Assembly: GCA_025996655.1 (NCBI GenBank) | Contig: BNTO01000079.1 | Span: forward strand, 1-5,111 | DNA length: 5,111 nucleotides | Source of the DNA: Alphaproteobacteria bacterium | Lineage (GTDB): Bacteria > Pseudomonadota > Alphaproteobacteria > BNTO01 | Reading direction: 5' to 3' | In this document: positions 1 to 5,111 of the stretch, in pieces | Layout: every line of letters starts with the position of its first letter | How positions within the stretch are numbered: the first letter of the stretch is position 1 | Made by a program: the position numbers and the translations under genes | The notes under the pieces: model-generated | What the model saw: the letters and a program-made list of their open reading frames with translations, nothing else | The model's database searches: none | What the model was told of the DNA's origin: nothing

Positions 1-228
1 GAATTTCGAGACGAATTGCCTCCGTCGTTCGGGCGTTCCTGTGGTAAATCTGTCTCCTAAAGCCTCCTTCCACACTTCATAATCTTGCTCAAGAATTATA
101 CAACAAGAATTTGGGACTAGACAGCTACCGCTATCAGCCGGCTAGGCGTATCCGTTTTGGGCTCATCGGGAAGGCTCAAGGGTGACATTCCTAAATTGCA
201 CAAACATGACATTCCTAAATTGCGTTGA
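1..228. other. Left flank without a confident gene
   Basis: No complete gene is visible here. The plus-strand frames close at 58-60, 80-82 and within the first 50 bases. On the minus strand one frame is open from just after a TAG at 144-142 to the window edge (47 codons) and reads plausibly (…LEQDYEVWKEALGDRF…). It could be the beginning of a gene running off the left edge. A perfect TATAAT lies on the minus strand at 100-95, but no good -35 box sits 17 bases upstream, and there is no clear ATG or GTG with a ribosome binding site. I do not recognise the peptide. The right part of this segment (183-230) is the direct-repeat pair listed separately. Confidence 0.35.
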
Positions 229-230
229 CA
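183..230. repeat. Two 24-bp direct repeats, probable IS terminus
   Basis: The 17-mer TGACATTCCTAAATTGC occurs at 183-199 and again at 207-223. With the following seven bases (ACAAACA, GTTGACA) it forms two adjacent 24-bp units. Read on the minus strand the block starts at 230 with TGTCAACGCAATTTAGG, that is, a TG…/…CA type end followed by a repeated internal motif. Multiple terminal transposase-binding repeats of this shape are known from IS21-like and several IS481/ISNCY-like elements. That assignment is inference, because no transposase or opposite end is in the window. The block abuts the point where the MORN reading frame begins, as expected for an insertion or an imprecise deletion at an element end. 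Confidence 0.5.
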
Positions 231-423
231 CACGATAAAATATACGGGCGAATGGCGAAATAGCACCATGCACGGACAGGGCACCTGTGAATACAGGGAT
301 GGAAGCGTTTTTACTGGGTCCTGGCTTAAAGGTGTAAAACACGGAACTGGCACACTGAAAAAAACTGACGGTACGATTCTAAGAGGGAGATGGAAGACAG
401 GCAAACTTATCGATCAGGAATAA
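229..423 (+). pseudogene. 5'-truncated MORN-repeat protein fragment
   Basis: The frame opens after a TGA at 226-228 and ends at TAA 421-423. It reads as about 2.5 MORN repeats: YTGEWRNSTMHGQGTCEYRDG, then SVFTGSWLKGVKHGTGTLKK, then TILRGRWKTGKL. The Tyr/Phe-x-Gly-x-Trp and His-Gly-x-Gly spacing is that of the MORN (membrane occupation and recognition nexus) family. These repeats form an elongated beta-hairpin array. They are common in eukaryotic membrane-associated proteins and in some bacterial, often host-associated, proteins. The first internal ATG (268) would give only 51 residues and has no Shine-Dalgarno sequence. The MORN pattern clearly begins upstream of it, at about 241. The N-terminal part is therefore missing, apparently lost at the 24-bp repeat block just upstream. 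The first repeat has Asn-Ser where Asn-Gly is usual. Family assignment is confident; the function of the parent gene is unknown. Confidence 0.7.
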
Positions 424-443
424 CCCTCCTCCCAAGAAAGGTT

Positions 444-472
444 TTGCTGCTTCCTTGTTTATTTCGTACAAT
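444..472 (+). promoter_or_regulatory. Candidate promoter of the tRNA-Pro cluster
   Basis: TTGCTG at 444-449 and TACAAT at 467-472 are separated by 17 bases. The -10 box matches the consensus at 5 of 6 positions and the -35 box at 3 of 6, keeping the TTG. Transcription would start around 479-480, only one or two bases before the first tRNA, so the 5' leader would be very short. Placement directly upstream of the tRNA array is the main support. Confidence 0.45.
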
Positions 473-480
473 GAAAAGAG

Positions 481-557
481 CGGGAAGTAGCGTAGCCTGG
501 TATCGCGCCTGCTTTGGGAGCAGGAGGTCGGAGGTTCAAATCCTCTCTTCCCGACCA
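481..557 (+). tRNA. tRNA-Pro (anticodon UGG)
   Basis: This is a 77-nt cloverleaf. The acceptor stem CGGGAAG/CTTCCCG is perfect, with C1-G72 as expected for bacterial tRNA-Pro, discriminator A and an encoded CCA. The anticodon stem CCTGC (508-512) pairs with GCAGG (520-524) around the loop TTTGGGA, giving anticodon TGG at 515-517 with G37. The T arm carries GGTTCAAATCC. The D stem GCGT/TCGC has a U-U mismatch in its last pair, unlike the two sister copies. UGG is the isoacceptor that reads most proline codons. It is the first of three tandem proline tRNAs. Confidence 0.95.
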
Positions 558-570
558 GTTGGATTCATGT

Positions 571-648
571 CGGGGAGTAGCGCAGCCTGGTTAGCGCGCC
601 TGTCTCGGGTGCAGGAGGTCGGAGGTTCAAATCCTCTTTCCCCGACCA
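571..648 (+). tRNA. tRNA-Pro (anticodon CGG)
   Basis: This is a 78-nt cloverleaf starting 13 nt after the first tRNA. The acceptor stem is CGGGGAG/TTCCCCG with a G7-U66 wobble, then discriminator A and an encoded CCA. The anticodon stem CCTGT (599-603) pairs with GCAGG (611-615), closing with a U-G pair. The loop CTCGGGT gives anticodon CGG at 606-608. The D loop has one base more than in the neighbours. It reads CCG codons. The 13-nt spacers on either side contain complementary 7-mers, noted as a finding. Confidence 0.95.
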
Positions 649-661
649 AAGTGAATCCGTT

Positions 662-738
662 CGGGAAGTAGCGCAGCCTGGTAGCGCATCTGCATGGGGT
701 GCAGGGGGCCGGAGGTTCAAATCCTCTCTTCCCGACCA
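662..738 (+). tRNA. tRNA-Pro (anticodon GGG)
   Basis: This is a 77-nt cloverleaf starting 13 nt after the second tRNA. The acceptor stem CGGGAAG/CTTCCCG is the same as in the first tRNA, with discriminator A and an encoded CCA. The anticodon stem TCTGC (689-693) pairs with GCAGG (701-705), with a U-G outer pair. The loop ATGGGGT gives anticodon GGG at 696-698, with A32 and U38 able to pair. It reads CCC and CCU codons. By my hand alignment it matches the UGG copy at about 68 of 77 positions, most differences lying in the D and anticodon arms, which suggests local duplication followed by anticodon divergence. Confidence 0.95.
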
Positions 739-765
739 AACGGCCTGTGTTCTGGGGATATACGC

Positions 766-791
766 AATCCGCTAAAAATATTGGATTTTTT
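766..791 (+). terminator. Weak terminator candidate after the tRNA array
   Basis: AATCCG (766-771) can pair with TGGATT (782-787), with one G-U pair and a 10-nt loop. The next bases on the plus strand continue the T-run (788-791). It lies 28 nt after the last tRNA. The stem is short and AT-rich, so this is a modest candidate. An alternative fold is TTGGA/TCCAA at 781-795. Confidence 0.35.
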
Positions 792-1049
792 CCAACCATG
801 CGGCGCAACAAAGAGATTGCTCCCCGCCCTGCTAGAATATCACGAATCCGTTAAAAGATAATGAATAAAATATCATTTTGCAATTTGCAATATTTATATT
901 TTCTTCACAATTATTTGACGTTTTTCTGCTACCCTATGAGGGTGGGTAGGGAGCAACCTCTCTGTTGTGCCGTATGTTTGGAAAAAATTTCCTATTTTTA
1001 GCGAATTGCGTATAACGCTGAGTTTTCAGAAAATAAAGTGCGAAATTCA

Positions 1050-1066
1050 CAGAGTGAGAAACTCTG
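1050..1066 (-). terminator. Hairpin just after gyrA stop
   Basis: CAGAGT (1050-1055) and ACTCTG (1061-1066) form a perfect 6-bp stem with a 5-nt loop, starting 6 bases beyond the gyrA stop codon in the direction of gyrA transcription. The sequence after the stem on the minus strand (TGAATTT) has only a poor U-tract, so intrinsic termination would be weak. It could instead protect the mRNA 3' end. Confidence 0.4.
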
Positions 1067-1072
1067 GGTTTT

Positions 1073-3814
1073 CTAGGAGTTTTCTTTCTTTTCTAAATCT
1101 GTAGAATCGTTCTCTATGCGGCTTACGGCCACCACTTTTTCTTGATCATCCACGCGAAAGATAATAACGCCTTGCGCCATGCGTCGCGTAATGCGGATAT
1201 CTTTCACAGGGCAGCGCATGAGGCGGCCTAAATCCGTCACAAGAATGATATCATCCGTTTCGTTGACGGGAAAGGACGCCACCACATTCCCATTTCGTTT
1301 GTTCATGACGATGTTAGACACACCTTTGGTTCCGCGGTGGGTCGTGCGATAGGCGTAGGCTGAGGTGCGTTTGCCAAAACCTTTCTCGGTTACGGTTAAA
1401 ATAAACTGCTCCTTCGCGGCAAGTTCCAAAAAGCGAGCCGGATCCATAGAAACTACCTTCAAAGGGGCGCCTTCTACGTCGTTTTCTTCCACGCCGTCGC
1501 CGCTCTCGGCGTCTTGGGTCCCGGCTTCGCCGTCGACATTTTTCAGCTGCGAGGAACGTTTGTAATAAGATTCGCGCTCTTCGGGCGAAATATTTTGCGT
1601 ATTCAAAATGCTAAGGTTAATGACGACATCTCCTCTCTCAAGCTTAATCGCGCGTACGCCGTTGGAATCGCGCCCTGAAAAAATACGAATGTTGGAAACC
1701 GCAAAGCGATTCGCCATCCCCCCAGTTGTGGACAAGAGGATTTCATCTTCAGGATCCGCCATTTTAACGCCCATAAGAAGTTCGCCTTCATCGAGGCGCA
1801 TCGCCTTTTTGCCGTTGCCTGCAATGCGGGCAAAATCTGAAATCTTGTTACGACGAATATTTCCGAAGGACGTTGCAAAAATGAGGCATTTTTGGCTGTG
1901 ATCCTCCTTTTCAGGAACGACCAAAACGGTGGAAATTTTTTCCTTTTCACTCAGCGGAAAAAGATTCACCATGGCGCGCCCTTTGGATTGTGGGCCGCAC
2001 AACGGCAATTGGTACGTTTTTAGCGAATAAACTTGCCCTAAGGTTGAGAAAAAAAGGATGTTATCGTGCGTATTCGCTACAATAATATCATTGACAATAT
2101 CCTCCTCTTTGGTGGCCATGCCCGAGCGTCCGCGTCCGCCACGGCGTTGGGAGCGGTAGGTGTCGAGAGGGACGCGCTTAATATACCCTTCAAGACTGAC
2201 GGTCACCACCATATCTTCGCGCTGAATGAGGTCCTCGTCTTCAAAGCCAGCCGGAGTGTCCTCAATAACGGTCCGCCGCGGGGTGGCGTATCTTTCTTTG
2301 ATGGCGATCAATTCGCCTCGAATGACTTCAAAAATTTCGTCGCGGGCTCCTAATAAATGAATGTGATGGCGAATGACTTCCGCTATGCCGGACAATTCTT
2401 CCTGAATTTTCTGGCGCTCAAGGCCTGTAAGGCGATGCAATTTTAAATCCAAAATGGCGTCGGCCTGGATTTCTGTGAATTTGTAAAAACCTTGATCTTC
2501 GCTATTGGGATCATCCACCAAACTCAGCAAAGGCACAACATCGTCGGACTTCCAAGAACGCTCCAGCAGGCCTTGTTTGGCCGTAGCCCTGTCTGGGGCC
2601 TCGCGAATGAGGCGAATGACGTCATCCAAATTCGCGAGGGCCGCCGCAAACCCCATAAGAACGTGGGCTCTTTCGCGGGCCTTGCCTAATTCAAAGCGCG
2701 TCCGGCGTTTCACAACCTCTTCGCGAAATCCTAAAAACGCTTCCAAAATGCGCTTCAAAGAAAGCTGCTCCGGTCGACCATACAAAAGTGCCAACATGTT
2801 AAAGTTTACGCTGCCTTGCACGGGCGAATAGCGGTAGAGCTGGTTGAGGACAACGTCGGCCACGGCCTCTTTTTTTAATTCAATCACAACGCGCACGCCT
2901 TCTCGGTCCGACTCGTCGCGAATGTTACTGATGTCATTAATGATTTTTTCTTTGACGAGTTCCGCAATGCGCTCAACCATTTTGGCTTTATTCACTTGAT
3001 ACGGAATTTCCGTGATGATGATGGCCTGGCGGCCGCCCTTGAGATCTTCAATATGCGTTTTACTACGCAAAATCGTGGACCCCCGCCCCGTTTGATACGC
3101 CTGAAGAATGCCGCCTCTTCCCATGAGAATGCCGCCCGTGGGGAAATCGGGGCCTGGAACAATGCGAAAGAGGTCTTCGGTGGGAAGATTGGGGTCATCA
3201 ATCAGCGCGCAACAAGCATCAATCACTTCGCCCAAATTATGCGTCGGAATCGACGTTGCCATCCCGACCGCGATGCCATTGGAACCATTCACAAGCAAAT
3301 TCGGAAAACGCGCAGGCAAAACGGTGGGTTCCTCAAGGGAATTATCGTAGTTCGGTTGAAAGTCGACAGTGTCGCTATCAATATCGTCTAAAAGATCGCG
3401 CGAAACGCGGCTGAGCCTTGCTTCGGTATAACGTGAGGCCGCAGCCGGGTCTCCGTCGAGCGAACCGAAGTTCCCTTGCCCGTCTACCAAAGGCAAGCGC
3501 ATCACAAAACTTTGCGCGAGGCGAACCATGGCCTCATAAACAGCGACGTCGCCGTGGGGATGATACTTTCCAAGAACGTCTCCCACAATGCGTGCGGACT
3601 TGCGGTGCGGCCTGTTGTAGTCGAATCCGCTTTCGTTCATGGTGTACAAAATGCGGCGATGAACGGGTTTGAGACCGTCGCGCACATCCGGCAACGCGCG
3701 CGAAACAATAACGCTCATGGCATAGTCCAAATAAGCCCCTTTCATTTCCTCTTCAATAGAGACAGAGCGAATGTCATTTTGAGGGGAGGAAGGGGTGGGA
3801 TCTTTTTCGGACAT
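1073..3814 (-). CDS. gyrA: DNA gyrase subunit A
   Basis: GyrA is the breakage-reunion subunit of DNA gyrase (A2B2), which introduces negative supercoils at the cost of ATP. The product is 913 residues, slightly longer than E. coli GyrA (875). The N-terminal topoisomerase IIA core spans about 36-520, with the catalytic Tyr129 preceded by Arg128 (AASRYTEAR) and the quinolone region at 84-104. The C-terminal DNA-wrapping pinwheel has six blades, starting near 534, 583, 643, 691, 804 and 855. The GyrA box QRRGGRG (556-562) separates it from ParC. A charged insertion at about 738-800 between blades 4 and 5 is usual for alphaproteobacteria. Position 90 (E. coli Ser83) is Val and position 94 (Asp87) is Glu. 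The ATG at 3814 fits the family N-terminus (…[16 protein letters not shown]). No Shine-Dalgarno sequence precedes it; the spot holds TCCTCCTC instead. The gene is apparently transcribed alone, convergent to the tRNAs and divergent from the 4094 pseudogene. Confidence 0.98.
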   Translation of the reverse strand: MSEKDPTPSSPQNDIRSVSIEEEMKGAYLDYAMSVIVSRALPDVRDGLKPVHRRILYTMNESGFDYNRPHRKSARIVGDVLGKYHPHGDVAVYEAMVRLAQSFVMRLPLVDGQGNFGSLDGDPAAASRYTEARLSRVSRDLLDDIDSDTVDFQPNYDNSLEEPTVLPARFPNLLVNGSNGIAVGMATSIPTHNLGEVIDACCALIDDPNLPTEDLFRIVPGPDFPTGGILMGRGGILQAYQTGRGSTILRSKTHIEDLKGGRQAIIITEIPYQVNKAKMVERIAELVKEKIINDISNIRDESDREGVRVVIELKKEAVADVVLNQLYRYSPVQGSVNFNMLALLYGRPEQLSLKRILEAFLGFREEVVKRRTRFELGKARERAHVLMGFAAALANLDDVIRLIREAPDRATAKQGLLERSWKSDDVVPLLSLVDDPNSEDQGFYKFTEIQADAILDLKLHRLTGLERQKIQEELSGIAEVIRHHIHLLGARDEIFEVIRGELIAIKERYATPRRTVIEDTPAGFEDEDLIQREDMVVTVSLEGYIKRVPLDTYRSQRRGGRGRSGMATKEEDIVNDIIVANTHDNILFFSTLGQVYSLKTYQLPLCGPQSKGRAMVNLFPLSEKEKISTVLVVPEKEDHSQKCLIFATSFGNIRRNKISDFARIAGNGKKAMRLDEGELLMGVKMADPEDEILLSTTGGMANRFAVSNIRIFSGRDSNGVRAIKLERGDVVINLSILNTQNISPEERESYYKRSSQLKNVDGEAGTQDAESGDGVEENDVEGAPLKVVSMDPARFLELAAKEQFILTVTEKGFGKRTSAYAYRTTHRGTKGVSNIVMNKRNGNVVASFPVNETDDIILVTDLGRLMRCPVKDIRITRRMAQGVIIFRVDDQEKVVAVSRIENDSTDLEKKENS

Positions 3815-3851
3815 GTTTTTTGAGGAGGATTTTTTGAGCGACGCACCTGAT

Positions 3852-3860
3852 CTTATAGCA
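3852..3860 (-). promoter_or_regulatory. Extended -10 promoter candidate for gyrA
   Basis: On the minus strand TGCTATAAG (3860-3852) is an extended -10 element: TGn plus TATAAG, 5 of 6 matches to TATAAT. No good -35 lies 16-18 bases upstream (TAGCTT at best), which is acceptable for an extended -10 promoter. The predicted transcript would start near 3845 and give a leader of roughly 30 nt before the gyrA ATG. That leader contains the TCCTCCTC tract. Confidence 0.5.
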
Positions 3861-3900
3861 CTTTTTCCAAGAAAAAGCTAGCGTCTGTGCGCTCTTGGAT

Positions 3901-3990
3901 TCTCGCAACACACCAAGCGTTCGCTATGGGGATGAGTGCGGGGAAAAACATAGGAGATCCCCACGATTTTTAGCGAGAGGTCTCCTACGT
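3901..3990. repeat. Nested, mutually exclusive inverted repeats
   Basis: Several perfect complementary arms lie within 90 bases. TCGCTA (3921-3926) pairs with TAGCGA (3971-3976), and the adjacent TGGGGAT (3927-3933) pairs with ATCCCCA (3957-3963). Together they make a 13-bp stem interrupted by a 7-nt bulge. ACATAGGAGA (3948-3957) pairs with TCTCCTACGT (3981-3990) with one mismatch. TCTCGC (3901-3906) can also pair with GCGAGA (3973-3978). GGGGA (3940-3944) can replace the TGGGGAT arm. The arms compete, so the region could switch between structures. Its role is unknown: candidates are a palindromic repeat remnant, an operator region or an uncharacterised RNA. Confidence 0.55.
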
Positions 3991-4029
3991 GGTTCTCCAA
4001 TTGCAAATCTGTACGGTTAAACAAAAATC

Positions 4030-4059
4030 TTGACAATTACCAAAGAAGTGCGGTAAAAA
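4030..4059 (+). promoter_or_regulatory. Promoter candidate for the secreted-protein pseudogene
   Basis: A perfect TTGACA at 4030-4035 is followed after 18 bases by TAAAAA at 4054-4059 (4 of 6 to TATAAT). Transcription would start near 4066, about 28 nt before the ATG at 4094. An AGGTGA tract at 4070-4075 resembles a ribosome binding site but is about 18 nt from that ATG, rather far. It is closer to nothing else usable, so translation initiation is uncertain. Confidence 0.45.
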
Positions 4060-4093
4060 AGTGTGTCTTAGGTGAAGTTTTTGATTTTTTACT

Positions 4094-4753
4094 ATGCAGA
4101 TCCGTTTTTCTTTCCTCCTTGGGTTAAGTTTTTTCTCATTTTCCCTGCAAGCTTCGCAGAGTTAGAGGGCTCATCTTGAGGAACAAAGCCCGCGCGCGAA
4201 CACATGGATCCAAAAATCGATTGAGAATCCTGCTTCTTTTCAACAAGCTCTTGCGCAAATAGTGAGTCAAATCTCTTTAGTTGCTGGGGCGACGCAAATG
4301 CTTGCAGCCGAAGCGCTCGTGAAAACATACCGCACTCTTTCGCAAACAATAGCTCCGTTGAAGAATTGGTTGGCATGTGGTTTGGCTCACTCTAAACAAT
4401 TAGAATTGTCTTCTTTAGATCTACCGACTTCACCTTCTCCAAATCTACAGGAGTCCATCAGCCAACTAGGGTTTTTTACGCGCTCTAAATCCGACACTCC
4501 GGTGATTCTTACCGAGGCCAGCCAGAGACAGGTCGACGTGATTGATAACGGTCATATCGACGCCATAAGAGACAGAACAACGAACAAGCCTTTGTTCTCA
4601 GAAGAAGGCGAAGAACGTGTTGAGGCCAACAGCCAAGCCCTCCTTATCGATGGCTCTACGCAGACAGCGATCCGATGGCTTGAATCATCAGCCCCAGGAG
4701 ATCCTTTTACCGTTATAGAAAAACTCTCCAAGAACGAGTACAGGACGCAGTGA
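4094..4753 (+). pseudogene. Interrupted gene for a secreted protein, unrecognised family
   Basis: An ATG at 4094 starts a typical Sec signal peptide: MQIR, a hydrophobic run FSFLLGLSFFSFSL, then a QAS-like cleavage site. An in-frame TAG follows at 4163-4165, after 23 residues. The same frame then stays open for 195 more codons to TGA 4751-4753 (RAHLEEQSPRANTW…, then QALAQIVSQISLVAGATQML…). Signal peptide and body thus look like one gene with an amber codon. The longest uninterrupted reading starts at GTG 4262 (163 residues) without a good ribosome binding site. Near the end, an A5 run (4719-4723) marks a second lesion: with one more A the frame would move into …TLQERVQDAVT and on toward the coiled-coil frame starting at 4759. 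No catalytic motif or known domain is recognised. Exported or effector-like function is inference from the signal peptide. Readthrough of the TAG is a less likely alternative to decay. Confidence 0.55.
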
Positions 4754-4758
4754 CGTAA

Positions 4759-4998
4759 AACGCAGAGCTTGGGTTCATTGAACGTAAAAAGGCTGCGAGG
4801 GAATTGGAGCTGAATAAGCAAAGTGAGAAAAAGCAAGAAGAGGACCGAAAATTTGAAGAAAAGGTTGAGAAGCTTGAGGATGAAGCTATGCGGGTTAGTC
4901 CTGAAGAAGAGATGGCGCAACTGCTTGAGAAAGTGTCCGATCTGGAACCGTCCGATGTTTATTCGCAAAAATCCTGGGAAGAACTATGGCCCTGTTGA
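4759..4998 (+). pseudogene. Coiled-coil C-terminal part of the interrupted gene
   Basis: This frame opens after a TAA at 4756-4758 and ends with TGA at 4996-4998. It reads NAELGFIERKAARELEL…, then a strongly charged Lys/Glu stretch with coiled-coil character (about 4780-4890), then SPEEEMAQLLEKVSDLEP and ending SWEELWPC. The protein-like sequence begins right after the TAA, and the same frame upstream (4684-4755) reads …LQERVQDAVT. The simplest view is that it is the continuation of the 4094 gene, separated by a one-base loss and an ochre codon. A separate small gene from TTG 4804 (64 residues, GAGGG just before it) is possible but less convincing. No family is recognised. The C-terminus could also have shifted frame near 4975, because the next frame reads on to TGA 5054-5056. 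Confidence 0.45.
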
Positions 4999-5111
4999 AA
5001 CCTCTCATCCCCCATCGAAAGAGATCAACTTTGGCTTCAAGCTTTTGGTAGAATGAGATTCGTTTGGCAAAAAAAATCAAAAAAATGTTTATCAACCAAC
5101 TCATCCGTCCC
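4999..5111 (+). other. Right edge, possible start of a further gene
   Basis: No gene can be supported here. Two start codons are open to the window edge: ATG 5053 (MRFVWQKKSKK…), which overlaps a TGA at 5054-5056 as ATGA, and ATG 5085 (MFINQLIRP). Neither has a convincing Shine-Dalgarno sequence; the bases before 5085 are an A-rich tract. Confidence 0.25.

Larger units (their letters stand above)
739..1072. other. Convergent AT-rich intergenic region with small hairpins
   Basis: No gene is visible between the tRNA array and the end of gyrA. The stretch holds a weak terminator-like hairpin after the tRNAs (766-791), a tandem TTTGCAA pair (877-890), and a GC-rich foldable block (927-955). It also has a short GGAAA/TTTCC hairpin followed by TATTTTTAG (980-1000), a GCGT/ACGC mini-hairpin (1008-1018), and a 6-bp hairpin next to the gyrA stop codon (1050-1066). 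Transcription converges here from both sides, so at least some of these may be terminators. Confidence 0.6.
3815..4093. other. Divergent intergenic region upstream of gyrA
   Basis: No convincing gene is present in this stretch. Next to gyrA it holds the leader and extended -10 promoter candidate. In the middle (3901-3990) is a cluster of overlapping inverted repeats, and on the right a plus-strand promoter (4030-4059). A CTTTTT/AAAAAG inverted repeat (3861-3877) lies just upstream of the gyrA -10 element. Confidence 0.6.

Noticed and set aside
183..223. CRISPR-like direct repeat
   Set aside because: There are only two copies of a 17-mer separated by 7 bases. There is no spacer-sized gap, no array and no cas genes.
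117..404. Minus-strand open frame opposite the MORN fragment
   Set aside because: It is the antisense of the MORN repeats and the direct repeats, with no domain and no initiation signals.
390..671. Plus-strand open frame of 93 codons over the tRNAs
   Set aside because: It lies across the end of the MORN frame and two tRNA genes. Its peptide (…GSNPLSPT…) is the well-known artefact of translating tRNA T arms.
481..738. tRNA array as an integration (att) site
   Set aside because: No integrase and no displaced 3' tRNA fragment are seen in the window.
536..811. Minus-strand open frame of 91 codons with repeated GFEPP
   Set aside because: It is antisense to the tRNA array. GFEPP comes from the reverse complement of the T arm and is a classic false gene call.
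1073..3814. Topoisomerase IV subunit A (ParC) as identity
   Set aside because: The complete GyrA box QRRGGRG and a full six-blade C-terminal domain identify gyrase A.
1365..3823. Several open frames of 65-131 codons overlapping gyrA on both strands
   Set aside because: They are shadows of the high-quality gyrA coding sequence, with unnatural composition and no own promoters or ribosome binding sites.
3834..3881. 15-codon plus-strand frame (TTG start) after GAGGAGGA
   Set aside because: The ribosome binding site and spacing are good, but it has no promoter, is tiny and overlaps the gyrA promoter. There is no other support.
4092..4376. Minus-strand open frame of 94 codons opposite the secreted-protein gene
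   Set aside because: Its composition is not absurd, but it has no ribosome binding site and lies opposite a signal peptide plus long in-frame continuation that has its own promoter.
4552..4968. Minus-strand frame with an apparent membrane segment
   Set aside because: The Leu/Phe-rich stretch is simply the complement of the Lys/Glu-rich coiled coil on the plus strand.
4823..5056. Plus-strand frame of 77 codons overlapping the coiled-coil frame
   Set aside because: Most of it is Lys/Arg/Leu-rich shadow sequence. Only its last 25 residues look protein-like, which may reflect a further frameshift and not a separate gene.

Overview
The window looks like a piece of an alphaproteobacterial chromosome. 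The main evidence is the one large intact gene, gyrA on the minus strand. Its product has the alphaproteobacterial C-terminal layout ([16 protein letters not shown] and [10 protein letters not shown] blocks, and a charged insertion between beta-pinwheel blades 4 and 5). Moderate GC content, a MORN-repeat fragment beside an apparent insertion-sequence end, and a decayed secreted-protein gene would fit a host-associated lineage such as the Holosporales or Rickettsiales type. That placement is inference.

Layout. Positions 1-230 hold no confident gene, but end in two 24-bp direct repeats that look like an insertion-sequence terminus. Immediately after them a MORN-repeat reading frame (about 229-423, plus strand) begins mid-repeat, so it appears 5'-truncated. 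Positions 481-738 carry three tandem proline tRNAs on the plus strand with anticodons UGG, CGG and GGG, which together cover the whole proline codon box. A convergent, AT-rich intergenic region with several small hairpins follows (739-1072). gyrA fills 1073-3814 on the minus strand. Positions 3815-4093 form a divergent intergenic region with an extended -10 promoter for gyrA, a nested set of inverted repeats (about 3901-3990) and a TTGACA promoter pointing right. From 4094 to about 4998, on the plus strand, lies a broken gene: a signal peptide, an in-frame amber codon, a long open frame, an apparent -1 lesion at an A-run, an ochre codon and a coiled-coil tail. The last ~55 bases hold only unproven start codons.

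How it fits together: gyrA (DNA gyrase subunit A) and the tRNAs are housekeeping genes. The flanks carry accessory material in decay: the MORN fragment, the possible insertion-sequence end and the secreted-protein pseudogene. No complete new defence, CRISPR or mobile system is visible. The most notable points are the all-anticodon tRNA-Pro array with a possible processing stem around its middle tRNA, the interrupted secreted protein, the Val at the quinolone-contact position of GyrA, and the anti-Shine-Dalgarno-like sequence in the gyrA leader.
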